A stretch of DNA of 64,000 nt from Adiantum capillus-veneris (taxonomy: Eukaryota; Streptophyta; Polypodiopsida; Polypodiales; Pteridaceae): the NCBI GenBank assembly GCA_014529385.2, contig CM043961.1, positions 17,038,978-17,102,977 of the forward strand. Reading direction: 5' to 3'. Positions 49,241 to 61,446 of the stretch are shown in pieces. Position 1 is the stretch's first letter; every line of letters starts with the position of its first letter. Below the pieces are notes generated by a model that ran no database searches, was not told the origin of the DNA, and was given only the letters and a program-made list of their open reading frames with translations. Both the position numbers and the translations under genes were made by a program.

Positions 49241-49990
49241 TTTAACAACTAAATATATCTATACATAATTCTTTCAATTTATCCACAACATTATTTTGCA
49301 ATGACAATGCTAATTTATGAACAAAATAGTTATGCAACAATTACTCTTTAACTAAATGATGTCTTGAAAGTTCATTCTTTATATTGATTTTGCATTGTCA
49401 TTAGCTTACACTTGACTCTCTTTAACACTATTCTGTATTGACTTGTTTCTATTGTTGTGACCATATTTTCTAGTTTTTTACACCCTTCTATTATTGATTT
49501 CTTACTACAAAATCTAATCACATAACAATTTCAAGCAACATGCACATCCACCAACAAAACAAAATGAGGAACTCAAAGATATACTAGTGTACAAAACATA
49601 ACACATGATGTTTCGTCAATGCATACGAATGTTCATACTAATAATATTTGGATACCTTTTTGATCTTTTCAAGCAAAACATTGCCTCGAGGAAACAACCT
49701 AGGATTCAATCAAAAGAGTATCCGACCAAGAAGCAAATGTAGTTGCTTATTAACATGGCGGGCTGTTGCCCAACCACTCACATAAAGGGTTCTACACACT
49801 TTACATAAATCCAATCATATATAAACAAATCCGCAAAAAAAAACAGCCCAAATAAAAGCATGTGCAGAAAAAGAGCAACAGGTTAGTTGTACACATATAT
49901 CAATATAATCGTACTTTTTTTCCTATCACTATTTATTTACTACCTACAATGAACACAGTAACATGATTCTTTTTATTCTTTTCAGGTTCG
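49241..49990. other. A/T-rich gap between helicase and GIY-YIG remnants
   Basis: No coding signature. A GTAACT donor-like site near 49231 and an acceptor-like TTCTTTTCAG ending near 49985 would fit an intron joining helicase to the downstream coding-like stretch (KKPNIEIDVPEDLVTIEDAN). This is inference only; the gap may equally be decayed sequence or an insertion. Confidence 0.3.
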
Positions 49991-50011
49991 ATCAAAGAGA
50001 TTATCAAGAAA

Positions 50012-50950
50012 CCAAATATAGAAATTGACGTGCCCGAGGATCTCGTGACTATTGAGGACGCTAATTGTTTACTTCAGACAAAGACACCGATAAAACCCTA
50101 TGTTCTCGAGATGCTCCACTATGCCTACAATGTCATCCTTGAGGACCTATTAGTACAACAAAAAGTGATGCAAGCAAGATCCTAGCAAAATTCAAGATAA
50201 AGTGCAACAATGAGGCACCATCCATCATAGATAAAAAGCTCACGTGACACCATGACAAGGATGTTTATAGAATACGATTCAAAAGTTTTGATCCATACGC
50301 CTTTATCAACATTGACAACCAACCTATAGGTCAAATCAACTATTTTCAATATATACTCCACAATACTTGAATTTCAACATTTTATCTAATACTACCCTTG
50401 TTCTTCTTGAGAAGAACATGACAGCAATAGTTAGATATTGTTGCTCAAATAAGAAAATCTAGCCAACAAAAGACAACAGATATTGGTAGATATACTATCT
50501 ACTCCATTACATGCTCCCAGATGAATGCCAATACATAGATGTCACGAATAACTTCAAAAGGAGAATGGTGGAACACACTCGATATCCACCTTCAAAGATG
50601 TGGGGTGATGTTTTACGCTACCAACCATTCGATGAAAACTTTTTTTTGAAATACTCCACATATGGAGAAATTTAGACGCAACATATATTTTAGAAAAAAC
50701 ATTCATCACTAGACATAATATCACAATCTTAGCCAGATATAACATTCTGTGAGCCCAACCCCCTCACTGCAAGAAGTATACGTTCTTGAAACAAATAGAA
50801 AGTTTCTAAAATTTGTTTGCCATTGCTGCACATGCCTCATTAAAATTTTTCATTCTGTCAACACGACATTCTCTAATTTTGTTCAATTACACTCCTTTAT
50901 ATAGTGTTGTTCAAGAAAATGTCTCTCATACATTATTGTTATCACAGTAT
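50012..50950 (+). pseudogene. GIY-YIG-like nuclease remnant, plus-strand copy
   Basis: A coding-like region (EIDVPEDLVTIEDANCLLQT, then KPYVLEMLHYAYNVILEDLL) precedes a nuclease-like block near 50485-50650: YTIYSI, a Tyr-Ile-Asp where YIG is expected, VTNNFKRRMVEHTRY and DVLRYQPFDENFF. Frames are broken by stops. It is about 0.75 kb downstream of the Helitron-like helicase on the same strand and is repeated inverted at 51020-51983. GIY-YIG enzymes cut DNA using Tyr, Arg and Glu residues. A C-terminal nuclease domain of the Helitron-like gene, or of the Penelope-like element, are both possible. Confidence 0.5.
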
Positions 50951-51019
50951 TTTAACAATGAAGTATGAAAGTAGTGCACACATAATCAAAGCAATCTACT
51001 AGATGTGAAATTCGAAAGT

Positions 51020-51983
51020 GGATTGTGATAGCAATTACGTAGAGGAGACATTTGTTTGAACAACACTACATAAAGAAATGTAATTGAAAAAAGTAAGAGA
51101 ATGTCGTGTGGGTAGAACGAAAACTTTTAATGAGGCATATACAACAATGGCAAACAAAATTTAGATCTTTCCTGTTTGTTGCAAGAACGTGTATTTCTTG
51201 CAGCAATGAGGGGGATGAGCTCACAAAATATTGTATCTGATCGAGATGTGCTATTATGTCTATTTTGATGAATATTTTTTCTAGTATATGTGCCACACGT
51301 AAATTCTCACAGACGCAGAGTAGTTTTTTTTAAAAACGTTTTCATCGAATGGCTGGTAGCGTAGAACATCACTAGACATCTTCAAAGATGGATGTCGAGT
51401 GTGTTTTGCTATTCTTCTTCTGTAGTTATTCGTGACGCCCATGTACTTGTGTCTGTTTTGGCGGTATAGGATGGAGTAGATAGTGTATCCGATATCTGTT
51501 GTCTTTGTTGGGTGGATTGTCTTGTTTGAACAACAATATCTGGCTCTTACTGTCGTGTTTTGCACAATAAGAACAAGGGTAGTGTAAGATAAATGCTGAA
51601 GTTTAAGAATTGTGGAGTATATATTTGAAAGTTTTGATGAGAATTGTCTAAAATCAATCTGATGTATAGGTTGGTTGTTGACATTGATGAAGGTATATGG
51701 ATCAAAACTTCTGAATCATATTTTATAAACATCCTTGTCGTGGTACCATATGAGCTTTTCATCTATGATGGAAGGTGCCTGATCGTTGCACTATTTCCAA
51801 AAGTTTACAAGGATCTCGCTTGTATCACTATTTTCAGTATCTAACAAGTCCTCAAGGGCAATATCGTTAGGCACAATGGAGCATCTCGAGAACATAGGGC
51901 TTTATTAGTATCTTTTTCTGAAGTAAATGATTAGTGTTCTCAACAACCATAAGGTCTTCACACACATCAATTTTTATATTTAA
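51020..51983 (-). pseudogene. GIY-YIG-like nuclease remnant, inverted copy
   Basis: Imperfect inverted repeat of 50012-50950, from GATGTGTGTGAAGACC at its outer end to a shared GTAGTGTTGTTCAA near the centre. The best-preserved nuclease segment is 51565-51281. GYTIYSI (51490 down) supplies the GIY-like strand and HKYMGV the YIG-like strand. TNNYRRRIAKH carries the Arg and His expected on the first helix. DVLRYQPFDENVFKK follows. Cys-rich YCCSNK precedes it. An open continuation to 51066 holds a CHCC motif (FVCHCCICLIKSF). The assignment rests on motif spacing only. Confidence 0.55.
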
Positions 51984-52580
51984 TGTAATGGAAATGGCCT
52001 ATACTTTGAGAGTAGCAGAATTAGACAATTAGATGAAGCACTTTGTGAGATTACTTTGTGAGCATAATAGGTGAACTTAATTGATGGTAGCAACATAAAC
52101 ATGGTACTTAGTTAACTTGGCATGAACAATACTTTTGCAAGAGAGAGTTTTTAGAGAACATGACAACAGTTGAGGACCGGATTCATACGGAGCCATTCCT
52201 CCCTCCAATAGGCATTTATATTATAGTTTCTCCCATCGGGAGAGACTTGGTACAATACAATCTTTGCGTTCCTTGTGACCTAGGTGATGCAATGAAGATG
52301 GAAAGCTTCCTGCATCACAAGAATAACATAAACTTTGTCGAAAGCATTTACTATCCCAAGCCTCAGTCCCAAGGCCTCAAACACCTTCAAAGGTGGAGAG
52401 AGCTAGCGGGGAATGAGGGTAGGGAAGAGGAAGAAGAAACATTCCATAGGAGAAAGAAATAGTTCCTCACTTATCATCACTCTTCTTGCTAGCATACATA
52501 ATAGCATAGTAATGAAGATGGAGAAGATGGAAAGCTTAAGCATTGAAGCATGGCTGTTGGTTCGATTTGCATTCCATAAC
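51984..52580 (-). repeat. Gypsy LTR fragment, minus orientation
   Basis: Begins TGTAATGGAAATGGCC on the plus strand, the exact reverse complement of the gypsy LTR end GGCCATTTCCATTACA, and follows the LTR back about 600 bp to GCATTCCATA. Gypsy-2 starts at 52581. The rest of this LTR, or its element, may lie beyond Gypsy-2 and Gypsy-3, outside the window. Confidence 0.85.
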
Positions 52581-53381
52581 TGTCACAAAATCTAATATCT
52601 AACTTTACCAAATGATTTTCTCATGTTAAACTGATCATTTAATATGGGGAGATAAAAGGAAAACAAGAGTTAGAATATAGATATGTGCTTGTAGACATAT
52701 CTCAACCATGGGCCTAAATGACAGATAATGTTATCTCTAAGTAGAGACCAAATGGGAGATAGTCTACCAAAGAGCTAGGTGCCATAAGTGCTTTAAGCTC
52801 ACATCACCATGGGACCAAGAGGAGAGATGACTTCATCTCATTAAGGGTCCATAATGGAGGCAGATTAACAAAGAGAAAGGTGCACTTAATGAAGCTCTAA
52901 AAGACCTTAGGGTTGGCTTTATCAAAGCCTCCAAAGGTAAGTGTTAAAAGCCTTAAGACAGAGTCTTTAATTTTTAACTTTAGTGAATTAATGTCCAAGC
53001 AGGCAAGGGGGCAACTTGCTTAAGCAGGGGCTGTCCTTAAGCAGGGAGACCTGCCTGCTTACCAAGTTCAAAGAACTAGCTACAAAGGAGGCGGCGAGCC
53101 CTACAAAGGAGGGAGGTAGGTAGTGTGTGTGCACCTCACCAAGGGCCCATACTCTCATGAGAGGAAAGGGGCCACATGTCAGATGTAGAGGCGCACTGCT
53201 CAAGCAAGCAGGGGCTGTGCTCAAGAAAGGGGGGTGCCAGCTTAGCCTCACAAGAGGGAAAGAAGGATACTTGTCAAGAGGCTACACACCTTGCCCCAAA
53301 GGGAGCCAAGCTCACATTGGCTAGAGGGCTACATGGCCCAATGAGCTTCAAGGGAAGCCTAGGAAAGGGGGTCGACCAAGC

Positions 53382-53443
<62 letters not shown>

Positions 53444-54169
53444 GCGCCTCCCACAAGCCCTCTCCCTCTCTCATTCTTCTCTTCACACACTCTTGTGAAG
53501 CAAGAACTCCATCTCCTTCTCCAAGCCTGAGAAGTTGAGTGCCTACTACAACAAGCTCTTGGCTATGGATGCAAATCCACACAAGATAATGCTTATGCTT
53601 GCTTATCAATCTCTCTAATCTCCATTATCACTATGCCAAGCTATGCTACAAGAGCTATGAGTGATTATGTGCAAGGAGGTATTGCTTCTCGTAGAGGTAC
53701 TTCTACTTATCTCTTCTTCCTCACTCCCTGCCAGCTCTCCTCACCTTTCATAGTGTTTGAGGTCTTGGGATTGAGGCTGGGCGTTCTTCAAGTTCATGCT
53801 AATCATGTTCATTGTTGTTATTATGCTAATGCTTGGTGAGTGAAGCTTGCCGTCTTCACCTCATCAAGAAGGTCTCAAGGAACACAATAAGTTGTATTGT
53901 AAACAAGTCTTTTGTCATGGAAGAATCTATAATAGAAATGCCTATTGGAGGGGGGACCGGCTCCAACTAATCCTATTGGTGTCAATTTCTCTAAACTCTC
54001 ACTCTCTTTTATAAGCATTGTTGAGGCCATGTTAATGAAGTAATGTGTTAGTGTTGCTCTCTCTCCATCCAAGTACTCTCTTTGTCATTCTATATCTACA
54101 CACAAAGGAATGCTCAATATGTTATTCACTTTCCACTCCAACTCAAGTTAAAAGGCTAATTCCATTACA
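52581..54169 (+). repeat. Gypsy-2 5' LTR
   Basis: 1,589 bp from TGTCACAAAATC to CCATTACA. It contains (CT)n at 53385-53439. A primer-binding site with one mismatch (TGGTATGAGAGC) follows at 54171-54182. Its middle differs strongly from the LTRs at 42761 and 59413, so it belongs to another subfamily. Confidence 0.85.
53385..53439. repeat. (CT)n microsatellite
   Basis: CT dinucleotide tract within the Gypsy-2 5' LTR. Ser-Leu and Arg-Glu translations across it are artefacts. Confidence 0.97.
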
Positions 54170-54584
54170 TTGGTATGAGAGCATTTGGCTTCTCTTTTCT
54201 TGCTTAAGAAGAGAGGTCCTTAAGTAGCCTATTAATGGTTGATGTTGTTAATTATATTAGGGTAAGTGGAACTGGGATCTATTATCGGTTTTGTCAAGCC
54301 CACTATGTGGGATATGGTGCACACCTCAAGAGCTTTGGACTTAATAATGGAGTCTTTTTAGACTTGCCTACGACTTTACCATTATTGAGCCATAAGAAGT
54401 CTGAAAGGAGCTAGCCCTCGACAACTCTTCTATATTAGACTTACTCCACTACTCTCTATAATTAACCACTTCGAGCCATGGGTGTAGATACTTAAGAGCC
54501 GATTTTCAAAGGCTAAGAGGAGTGGCCACTAAGGTTTTGAATTGCCAAATCATACACTAAGTACATACATAAAATTTTGTTAAC

Positions 54585-55930
54585 ATGGCTGACAATAACC
54601 AAGAGAGTAGAATGAACATTGATGGCTTTAATTTTGCACATGAAGATGCTACTGATGATGCTTCAATGTTTGTGAATTATCTCGTACCTAGGTTGCAGCA
54701 AGCTATGGGCAACCCTGCTTTGCAAGCCGAAGTTACTCAACAACTTCGCGCTTATGGGAATTCCCTTTCTCTCTAAAAGAGGAGAGATAGCTTAGGAGGC
54801 CTCTTGAAGAGACCCCCAAAAGAAGACTCTCTCCCATACGAGAGGAATAATCAAAAGAGCAAGAAAGCAATGAAAGTTTAAGCTCCTCTGAAGATGTGGC
54901 TCCACGAAGACGGCGGTCTAAATGATCTCCCACTCCTCCCAAAAGTAAAAGATCCACAAAGTCCTTCTCCTCGTCATTCCAAAAAGGAAGAGAGGAAACA
55001 AAGGAAGAAAAAGGCTAATAAGAGGTCACCCTCTTCTCCTTCTTCTTCACCTTCCTCCTCTTGTGATGAAAGCTATGGCTATTCTCCTAGAGAATACAGG
55101 AGGGGAGGACATCGGAAATCATACCCTGCATGGCGAAAATCACAAAAGCTAAAGAAGTTCAAGGAGGGAGGAAAGAGTATCTCTTTTCTCACCTATGATA
55201 GCACCTTTGGTCCTACTGACAAAGTGTTGGCCTTCATCCAACAATTCAATGTGGCCTTTGGAGACGAGGGCTTTATAGAGTCCTCCAAGCTACACCATTC
55301 ATCTATGCACTTCTAGAAATCAACTCGTCAATGGTGGGCTAGCCTCTGTGGCAACGGCGAAGCCCCAAAGACATGGAAAACTCTACGAGTTTCCATCATG
55401 AAGCAATTCCTTGCAAGCGATGCAAAGGACAAAGTGCTTACCAAATGGTGCAGCTTAAAGCTTCTCTCTCATGAGTCTATCCACAAGTATGTAGACAAGT
55501 TTTGGGATTTACATCTCAAGGCTACTGTCTTTCAAAAGATAGACTTTGCCGACCAAAGGCAACAATTCTGTGCGGGATTACCTGAAGAGATGGCCAAATA
55601 CATCAACTCTCAACGGACTGGTTCCATTAGCGAAGTAATCCATCACACCATGGTTGCTTCATGCATCAATTTCAGTCAAGGGGCTTGAAAAAATGTCAAG
55701 CCCATGGAAAAAAAAGACAAAAATGATGCAAAGCGGAAGACCAATGCTCAAAATTCTTCCCAAGGCACTTCCAACAACAACAACAACAACAATTGGTCCA
55801 AGGAGAAGGGATTTTACAAAGGTAAAAACAAACTCTCTCCTGAAGAGCTTGAAGCTTTTCGCAAGGACCATATATGTTTCAAGTGTGGGGAGCAAGGACA
55901 TGGCTATCGTCTTGCCCCATAAAGAATGCT
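54585..55930 (+). pseudogene. Gypsy-2 gag, frame-broken
   Basis: Starts MADNNQESRMNIDGFNFAHE at 54585 and meets a stop at 54774-54776. It continues in other frames: basic Ser/Arg-rich segment (about 54960-55060), then the retrotransposon gag domain at 55150-55690 (FIQQFNVAFGDEGF, KTWKTLRVSIMKQF, FCAGLPEEMAKYINSQR). The zinc knuckle CFKCGEQGHGYR starts at 55875 and loses its last Cys to a one-base deletion. A TGA at 54923-54925 lies at the same codon as the first gag stop of Gypsy-3. Confidence 0.8.
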
Positions 55931-56029
55931 CGCAATGAGACTCCTAGGGCTTCCACCATCGAAGCTCCCAAAGAGGACCCTCATTGCAAAGGATCATCAC
56001 TTTCCTATGCTTGGGGAAAGGTAAGAGAG

Positions 56030-59000
56030 CATGATGCCTTCATCTTGTTTAACCTTGGCTCTACTCACAACTTCATATCATCGGAGTTGGCCACCAAGTT
56101 GGGCATTCAAGCTTCGAGATAGGAGATATGGTAATGATTGACGGAGCTTTCAAGGGACAGCAAGCCTCCATTACTCGCTTGATTGGGAAGTTGATGCTTC
56201 ATGTCTAAAGCTATGTCGACAAAGAAGACTTGTTCATTTCTCCTCTCCAACATGAGGATGTTATCCTAGGGGCGCCATGGTTTGATCGCATGGCTGCGAA
56301 TATGAAGTTCCCTGAAAGGAGAACCTACTTCACCTATAGGGGAAAGAACATGTATATAGATGCTAATGAGCGTGGTTGCACCATTCCACTTGTAAATTCT
56401 CCTGCTTTTGATAAATTAATGAAGAGCTCAGTTTCTGCGTACATGATTATTGTCAAAGAGTCCCTAAAAGATCCTAATGTTTCATCAAATGTAAATGGTA
56501 GGAATCAAGAAGAGTTAGACTTGCCTAATTTTTTCTAAAAGGATTCCAAGATGCGTTCATCGATGATACCCTATGGATTTACCTCCAAAACAAGGGGATG
56601 ATGACCATCGTATTGAGCTCCTTTTAGGAAGCTTACCGCCTAACAAACCTCCTTATCGAGTCTCTCTAGCTCAATAAGAGGAGATCATGAGACAAGTACA
56701 GGAATTGGTAGACAAAGGTATGGTGAGGCATAGTTCCTCTCCCTTTTGTTCTCCAGTCCTTTTTAGTGCAAAGAAAGATGGTACATACCGTAGTGTGTGG
56801 AATATCGAGCACTAAACCATATCACTATCAGAAACAAATTTCCTGTGTCTCAGGTAGAAGATCTGTTTGATAAGCTACAAGGCTCTACCTACTTCAGTAG
56901 GATTGACCTTAAGAGTGGCTATCATCAAATAAGGATAGTGGATGAAGATATCCTAAAGACCGTGTTTCGCACAATGTTTGGTCTTTATGAATATCTAGTC
57001 ATGCCTTTTGGTTTGACTAATGCACCCGCTACATTCAATCGTCTAATGGAGAAAAAATTTAGACCTTACCACAAATTCACTGGAGTGTTCTTTGATGATA
57101 TCATCATCTATTCCAAGTCTTTGGAGGAACATAAGCAGCATCTCCAAGTGATCTTTCAAGCATTGAGGGAGAATAAGCTTTTTCTCAACCAAAAGAAAAG
57201 CTAATTTTTCCTTCAAGAGATTCAATGCCTAGGTCATATTACCTCTGAAGATGGTATCCGTATGGATCCATCAAAGTTAGAGGTAATAAAAGCATGGCCT
57301 AACCCAATGAATCTACATCAGCTAAGAAGCTTTATTGGCATGTGCGCATACTATAGACGCTTCATAGCAAAATTCTCCCAAGTAGCAAGACCACTACAAG
57401 ATTGAACTATGAAGAACATTAAGTATGTATGGACTGCTAAGGAGCAAAATGCTTTTGACAAGCTCAAGGGGAAGCTTACCTCTCAACCAGTCCTCATGCT
57501 TCCCAATCTCTCAAAACCATTTGAGGTCCAATGTGATGCTTGTGGTGATTGCCTTGGAGTAGTTTTGCTTCAAGAAGGGCATGCCATAGCATATGAGAGC
57601 CGAAGGCTCAATACTGATGAACGAGTCTTGGGCATTTATGAAAAAGAGCTTTAGCTGTTCTACATGCCCTAGACACATGGAAGCACTACTTATTGAGGAC
57701 TCCATTTATTCTACAAACCAACCACCAAAGTCTCAAGTATTTCATGACGCAAACCAAGCTTTCTGACAAACAAATGAGGTGGGAAAATTTTATTTTGCAA
57801 TTTAATTTCCATATTGCTCACATTGCTAATAACCACAATCAAGTGGCTGATGCACTTTCACGATGACAAGAAGTTAATGTGGTGTCTATAGCTACTCACA
57901 ACGATCTATCTTCTATGATGGACGAGTATGCTATTGACCCTAATTTTAGAGACATAATGTCAGCCCTTGCTTTGGGGAAGAAAGAGGAACCATTCACCTT
58001 GCAGGATGGTTATCTTCTCCACGACAATAGGCTATGTGTTACCATTCCCTTCGTGAGAAAGTTATGTATGAATCCCATGCTCCTCCCTATGCGGGGGCAT
58101 AGAGGTATTCAACCTAGTCTTCGAGGAGTAGAGACGTATTTCTATTGGCCTACCATGAAACTGAACATACAAGAGTATGTTTCAAAATGCGTAGTATGCC
58201 AAAAGACCAAATATGATAGAGGGAAGCAACCCGGATTACTCCAGCCATTGCTTATCCCAAATTCACCATGGGAGAGTATATCCATTGATTTCATCTTTGG
58301 ATTACCCAAGTCTATCCATGGGAATACAGGAATATGGACAATAGTTGACAGGTTTAGCAAGCAAGCACATTTTATTCCTATCAAAAAGACTATTAAGGCA
58401 CATCAAATGGCAACTCTCTTCATATCTCAGATTTTCAAGCACCATGGATTACCCACATCCATCGTGTCAGATAGAGATCCTAGAATGACCAGTAATTTCT
58501 GGTAAGGTCTCTTTGAAAATCTAGGAACAAGAATGAATTTCTCTTCGGCCTATCACCCACAAACGGATGGCCAAAGTGAGATAGCCAATCTTACGATACT
58601 CGATCTACTCAAGACTTATGTTACCGAAGTAGATCAACGCTCACAATGGGAAAAGTAATCACCTCTTGTAGAGTATGCCTACAATAATACTGCACATACT
58701 TCTACAGGAAAAGCACCTTTTGAGATCATCAAGGGAAGACCCAAAAATCCCTTGCTACTCAAAGTACATGGGAAAATCTTCGCCGCCGATGAGTATAGCC
58801 GTGACCTACAAGAATCTTTTCAAAAGATTAAGGAGGCTATATCCATCTCTCAACAAAGGCAAAAAGTTGCTGCTGACAAGCACAAGAGGGCCTTAACGTT
58901 CAAGAAAATGATTGGGTCTTACTCAAGTTTTCTAAGACGAACAAAAATCCTACTGGCCATCAAAAGTGTTATGCGAAGCTAGCAAAAAGATACTATGGTC

Positions 59001-59346
59001 CTTTCCAAATCTTGAAGCCCATCAATGAGACGGCTTACCAACTCAAATTGCCCAACCATTGGCTCATACACAATGCTTTTCATGTGAGCTACTTAAGCCC
59101 TACAAAGAAGAGCCACCAAGTGAACCAATTATTGAAAACCCACCCGAAGTTGAAGATCAAGCAGAGGTGCTACAACCTGAAGCTATCCTTCAGCATGAAG
59201 ACAAGGTACTACGACATGGTAAGATTATCCGATGGTATCTTATTAAGTTCAAAAATTATCCTTTTGAAGATTCTAGATGGATGCAAGGGATACAACTTAA
59301 GAATAGTATGAACCTTGACAATGCTTACAATGCTACATTAGAGTAA
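56030..59346 (+). pseudogene. Gypsy-2 pol with chromodomain
   Basis: Protease near 56040-56122 reads LFNLGSTHNFISSELATKLG with Asn in place of the catalytic Asp. [17 protein letters not shown] and [15 protein letters not shown] in the best-preserved segment 56797-57204. RNase H: 57409-57860 (PFEVQCDACGDCLGVVLLQEG). Integrase: zinc-binding region near 58098-58215 (GHRGIQPSLRG to CVVCQKTK), first Asp in SIDFIFGLPKS, second in SDRDPR, then a stop at 58503 and the Glu segment YHPQTDGQSEIAN. Chromodomain at about 59180-59300 (EDKVLRHGKIIRWYLIKFKN, WMQGIQL). The chromodomain marks it as a chromovirus, whose integrase is guided to particular chromatin. Confidence 0.88.
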
Positions 59347-59412
59347 GCAAATGTACAAATTTCTTTTAAATGACCCATGTTTTTGCCTTATAAGTCTCTC
59401 TCTTTTCATTGT

Positions 59413-61032
59413 TGTCATAAAATCTAATATCTAAACAACCCAAATGATTTTCTCATATTAAATTGATCATTTAATGTGGGAGAATAAAAGGGAACAAGTG
59501 TTAAGATAGAGACATGTGCTTATAGATCTATCTCAACACGGGGCCAATGGTAAAGGGGCCCAAATGAGAGATGGTCTATCAAAGATCAAGGCTAACAAAT
59601 GGAGAATAAGACCTTAGGGTTAGCTTCATTCAAGACCTCTAATAATGTGTGTAAAAGACCTTTAACCTTAGGTAAGCTAGGGCTGAGCTTGAGGCACGGG
59701 AACCCAACCCAGCTCGAGGTGCTTGTCCTGCTTGTCATGCTTGATGACTAAGGTGCTTGAGGTGCTTGATGATTGAGGTGCTTGAGATGCTTGAGGTGCT
59801 TAATTATTGAGATGCTTGAGGTGCTTGACATGCTTGATGTGCTAAGGTTGCACTTGAGGTGAGAACCCATCCCAAGCTTAAAGTGCTTATGAGCCAAGCT
59901 TGTGGTGGGAACTGGGCCTATGCATGAGGGGCTTGAGGTATCAAAAAGTCAAAGATTCAATCCCTACAAGGAGGGGGAGAGCCCTACATGAGGGGGGATG
60001 AGAGAGAACACCCACACACTCACACAAGGCATGCATGGTACAAATAAAGCAAAAGGGACACTTGTCAAGTTCCTCCTCATGTTGCCATCATGGTGTGCCT
60101 AAAGCTTATTGGCTGGCCACCTAAGGGGTCCAATAATAATTTAGGAGATTTACTTAATTGATTTAGCATTTATCTAGCCCTCTCTCTCAAAGGGGAAAGG
60201 GGGACACTTGTCTCAAGGCTACCCTTGCTGCTTGTAATGCCTCCTGCTTGTGATTGGCTAGGCCTGGAGGGGTCCAATGAGCTTCAAGCATGAGCTACAA
60301 GGGGGGGTCGACCCAAGCAAGCTAGGGGGTTGCTTAGGGGTATACTCACCCACACACACTCACAAACACTCTCATTGTGTGCTATGCAAAGTGCAAGAGC
60401 TCCCTCTCCTTCTCCAAGCAAGTAGAGGTTGAGAGCATACACCAACACTCTTGGATATGGAGTGCAAATCCAACCAAGAGCCATGCTTCAATGCTTAAGC
60501 TTGCCATCTCCTTCTTCTTCATTACTATGCTATTATGTATGCTAGCAACAAGAGTTATGATAATTCTTTCTCCTATGAAATGTTTCTTCTTCCTCTTCCC
60601 TACCCTCATTCCCTGCTAGCTCTCTCCACCTTTGAAGGTGTTTGAGGTCTTGGGACTGAGGCTTGGGATAGTTAAAGCTTCTTCAAGTTTATGCTATGTT
60701 TGTGATGCATGAAGCTTTCCATCTTCATTGCATCACCTAGGTCACAAGGAACACAAAGATTGTATTGTAACAAGTCTCTCTTAATGGGAGAAATCATACT
60801 ACAAATGCCTATTGGAGGGGGGACCGGCTCCACATAAATCCGGTCCTCAACTGTTGTCATGTTCTCTAAATTCTCTCTCTTGCAAAAGTATTGTTCATGC
60901 CAAGTTAACTAATTGCTATGATTATGTTGCTATCTTCAATTATGTTCCCCCGCTATGCTCACAAAGTCATTTCTCAAAAGTACTCTCATTAATTTCCGCT
61001 ACTCTCAAATTAAATAGGCCAATTTCATTACA
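59413..61032 (+). repeat. Gypsy-3 5' LTR
   Basis: 1,620 bp from TGTCATAAAATC to TTTCATTACA. It contains a minisatellite of GCTTGAGGT-like units at about 59735-59850, shared with the solo LTR at 42761. Primer-binding site TGGTATCAGAGC at 61034-61045. Confidence 0.9.
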
Positions 61033-61446
61033 TTGGTATCAGAGCATTTGGTTTCTCTTTTCTTGATTAAGAAGAGAGCTCCTTAAGTAGCCTATAAATG
61101 GTTGATTTTGTTAATTATATTAGGGTAAGTGGAACTCGGATCTATTATCGGTTTTGTTGAGCCCACTATGTGAGGGATGGTGCACACCTCGGGAGTTTTG
61201 GACTTAATAATGGAGTCTTTTTAGACTTGCCTATGGCTTTACCATTATTGAGCCATAAGAAGTCCGAAAGGAGGTAGCCCTTGGAAACTCTGCTATGTTA
61301 GACCTACTCCTCTACTCTCTATAATTAACCACTTCGAGCCGTGGGTGTAGATACTTAAGATCCGATTTTCAAAGGCTAAGAGGAGTGGCAACTAAGGTTT
61401 GGAATTCCCAAAGCATACACTAAGTACATACATAAATTTTGTTAAC

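Larger units (their letters stand above)
52581..59412 (+). mobile_element. Gypsy-2: chromovirus interrupted at its 3' end
   Basis: 5' LTR, gag, protease, RT, RNase H, integrase and chromodomain in order, but the polypurine tract and 3' LTR are absent. The element stops at CATTGT and Gypsy-3 begins. In Gypsy-1 the matching sequence is TTTATTGTGCACAAAATT, so Gypsy-3 appears inserted there and the rest of Gypsy-2 should lie right of the window. Many stops and frameshifts. Confidence 0.85.
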
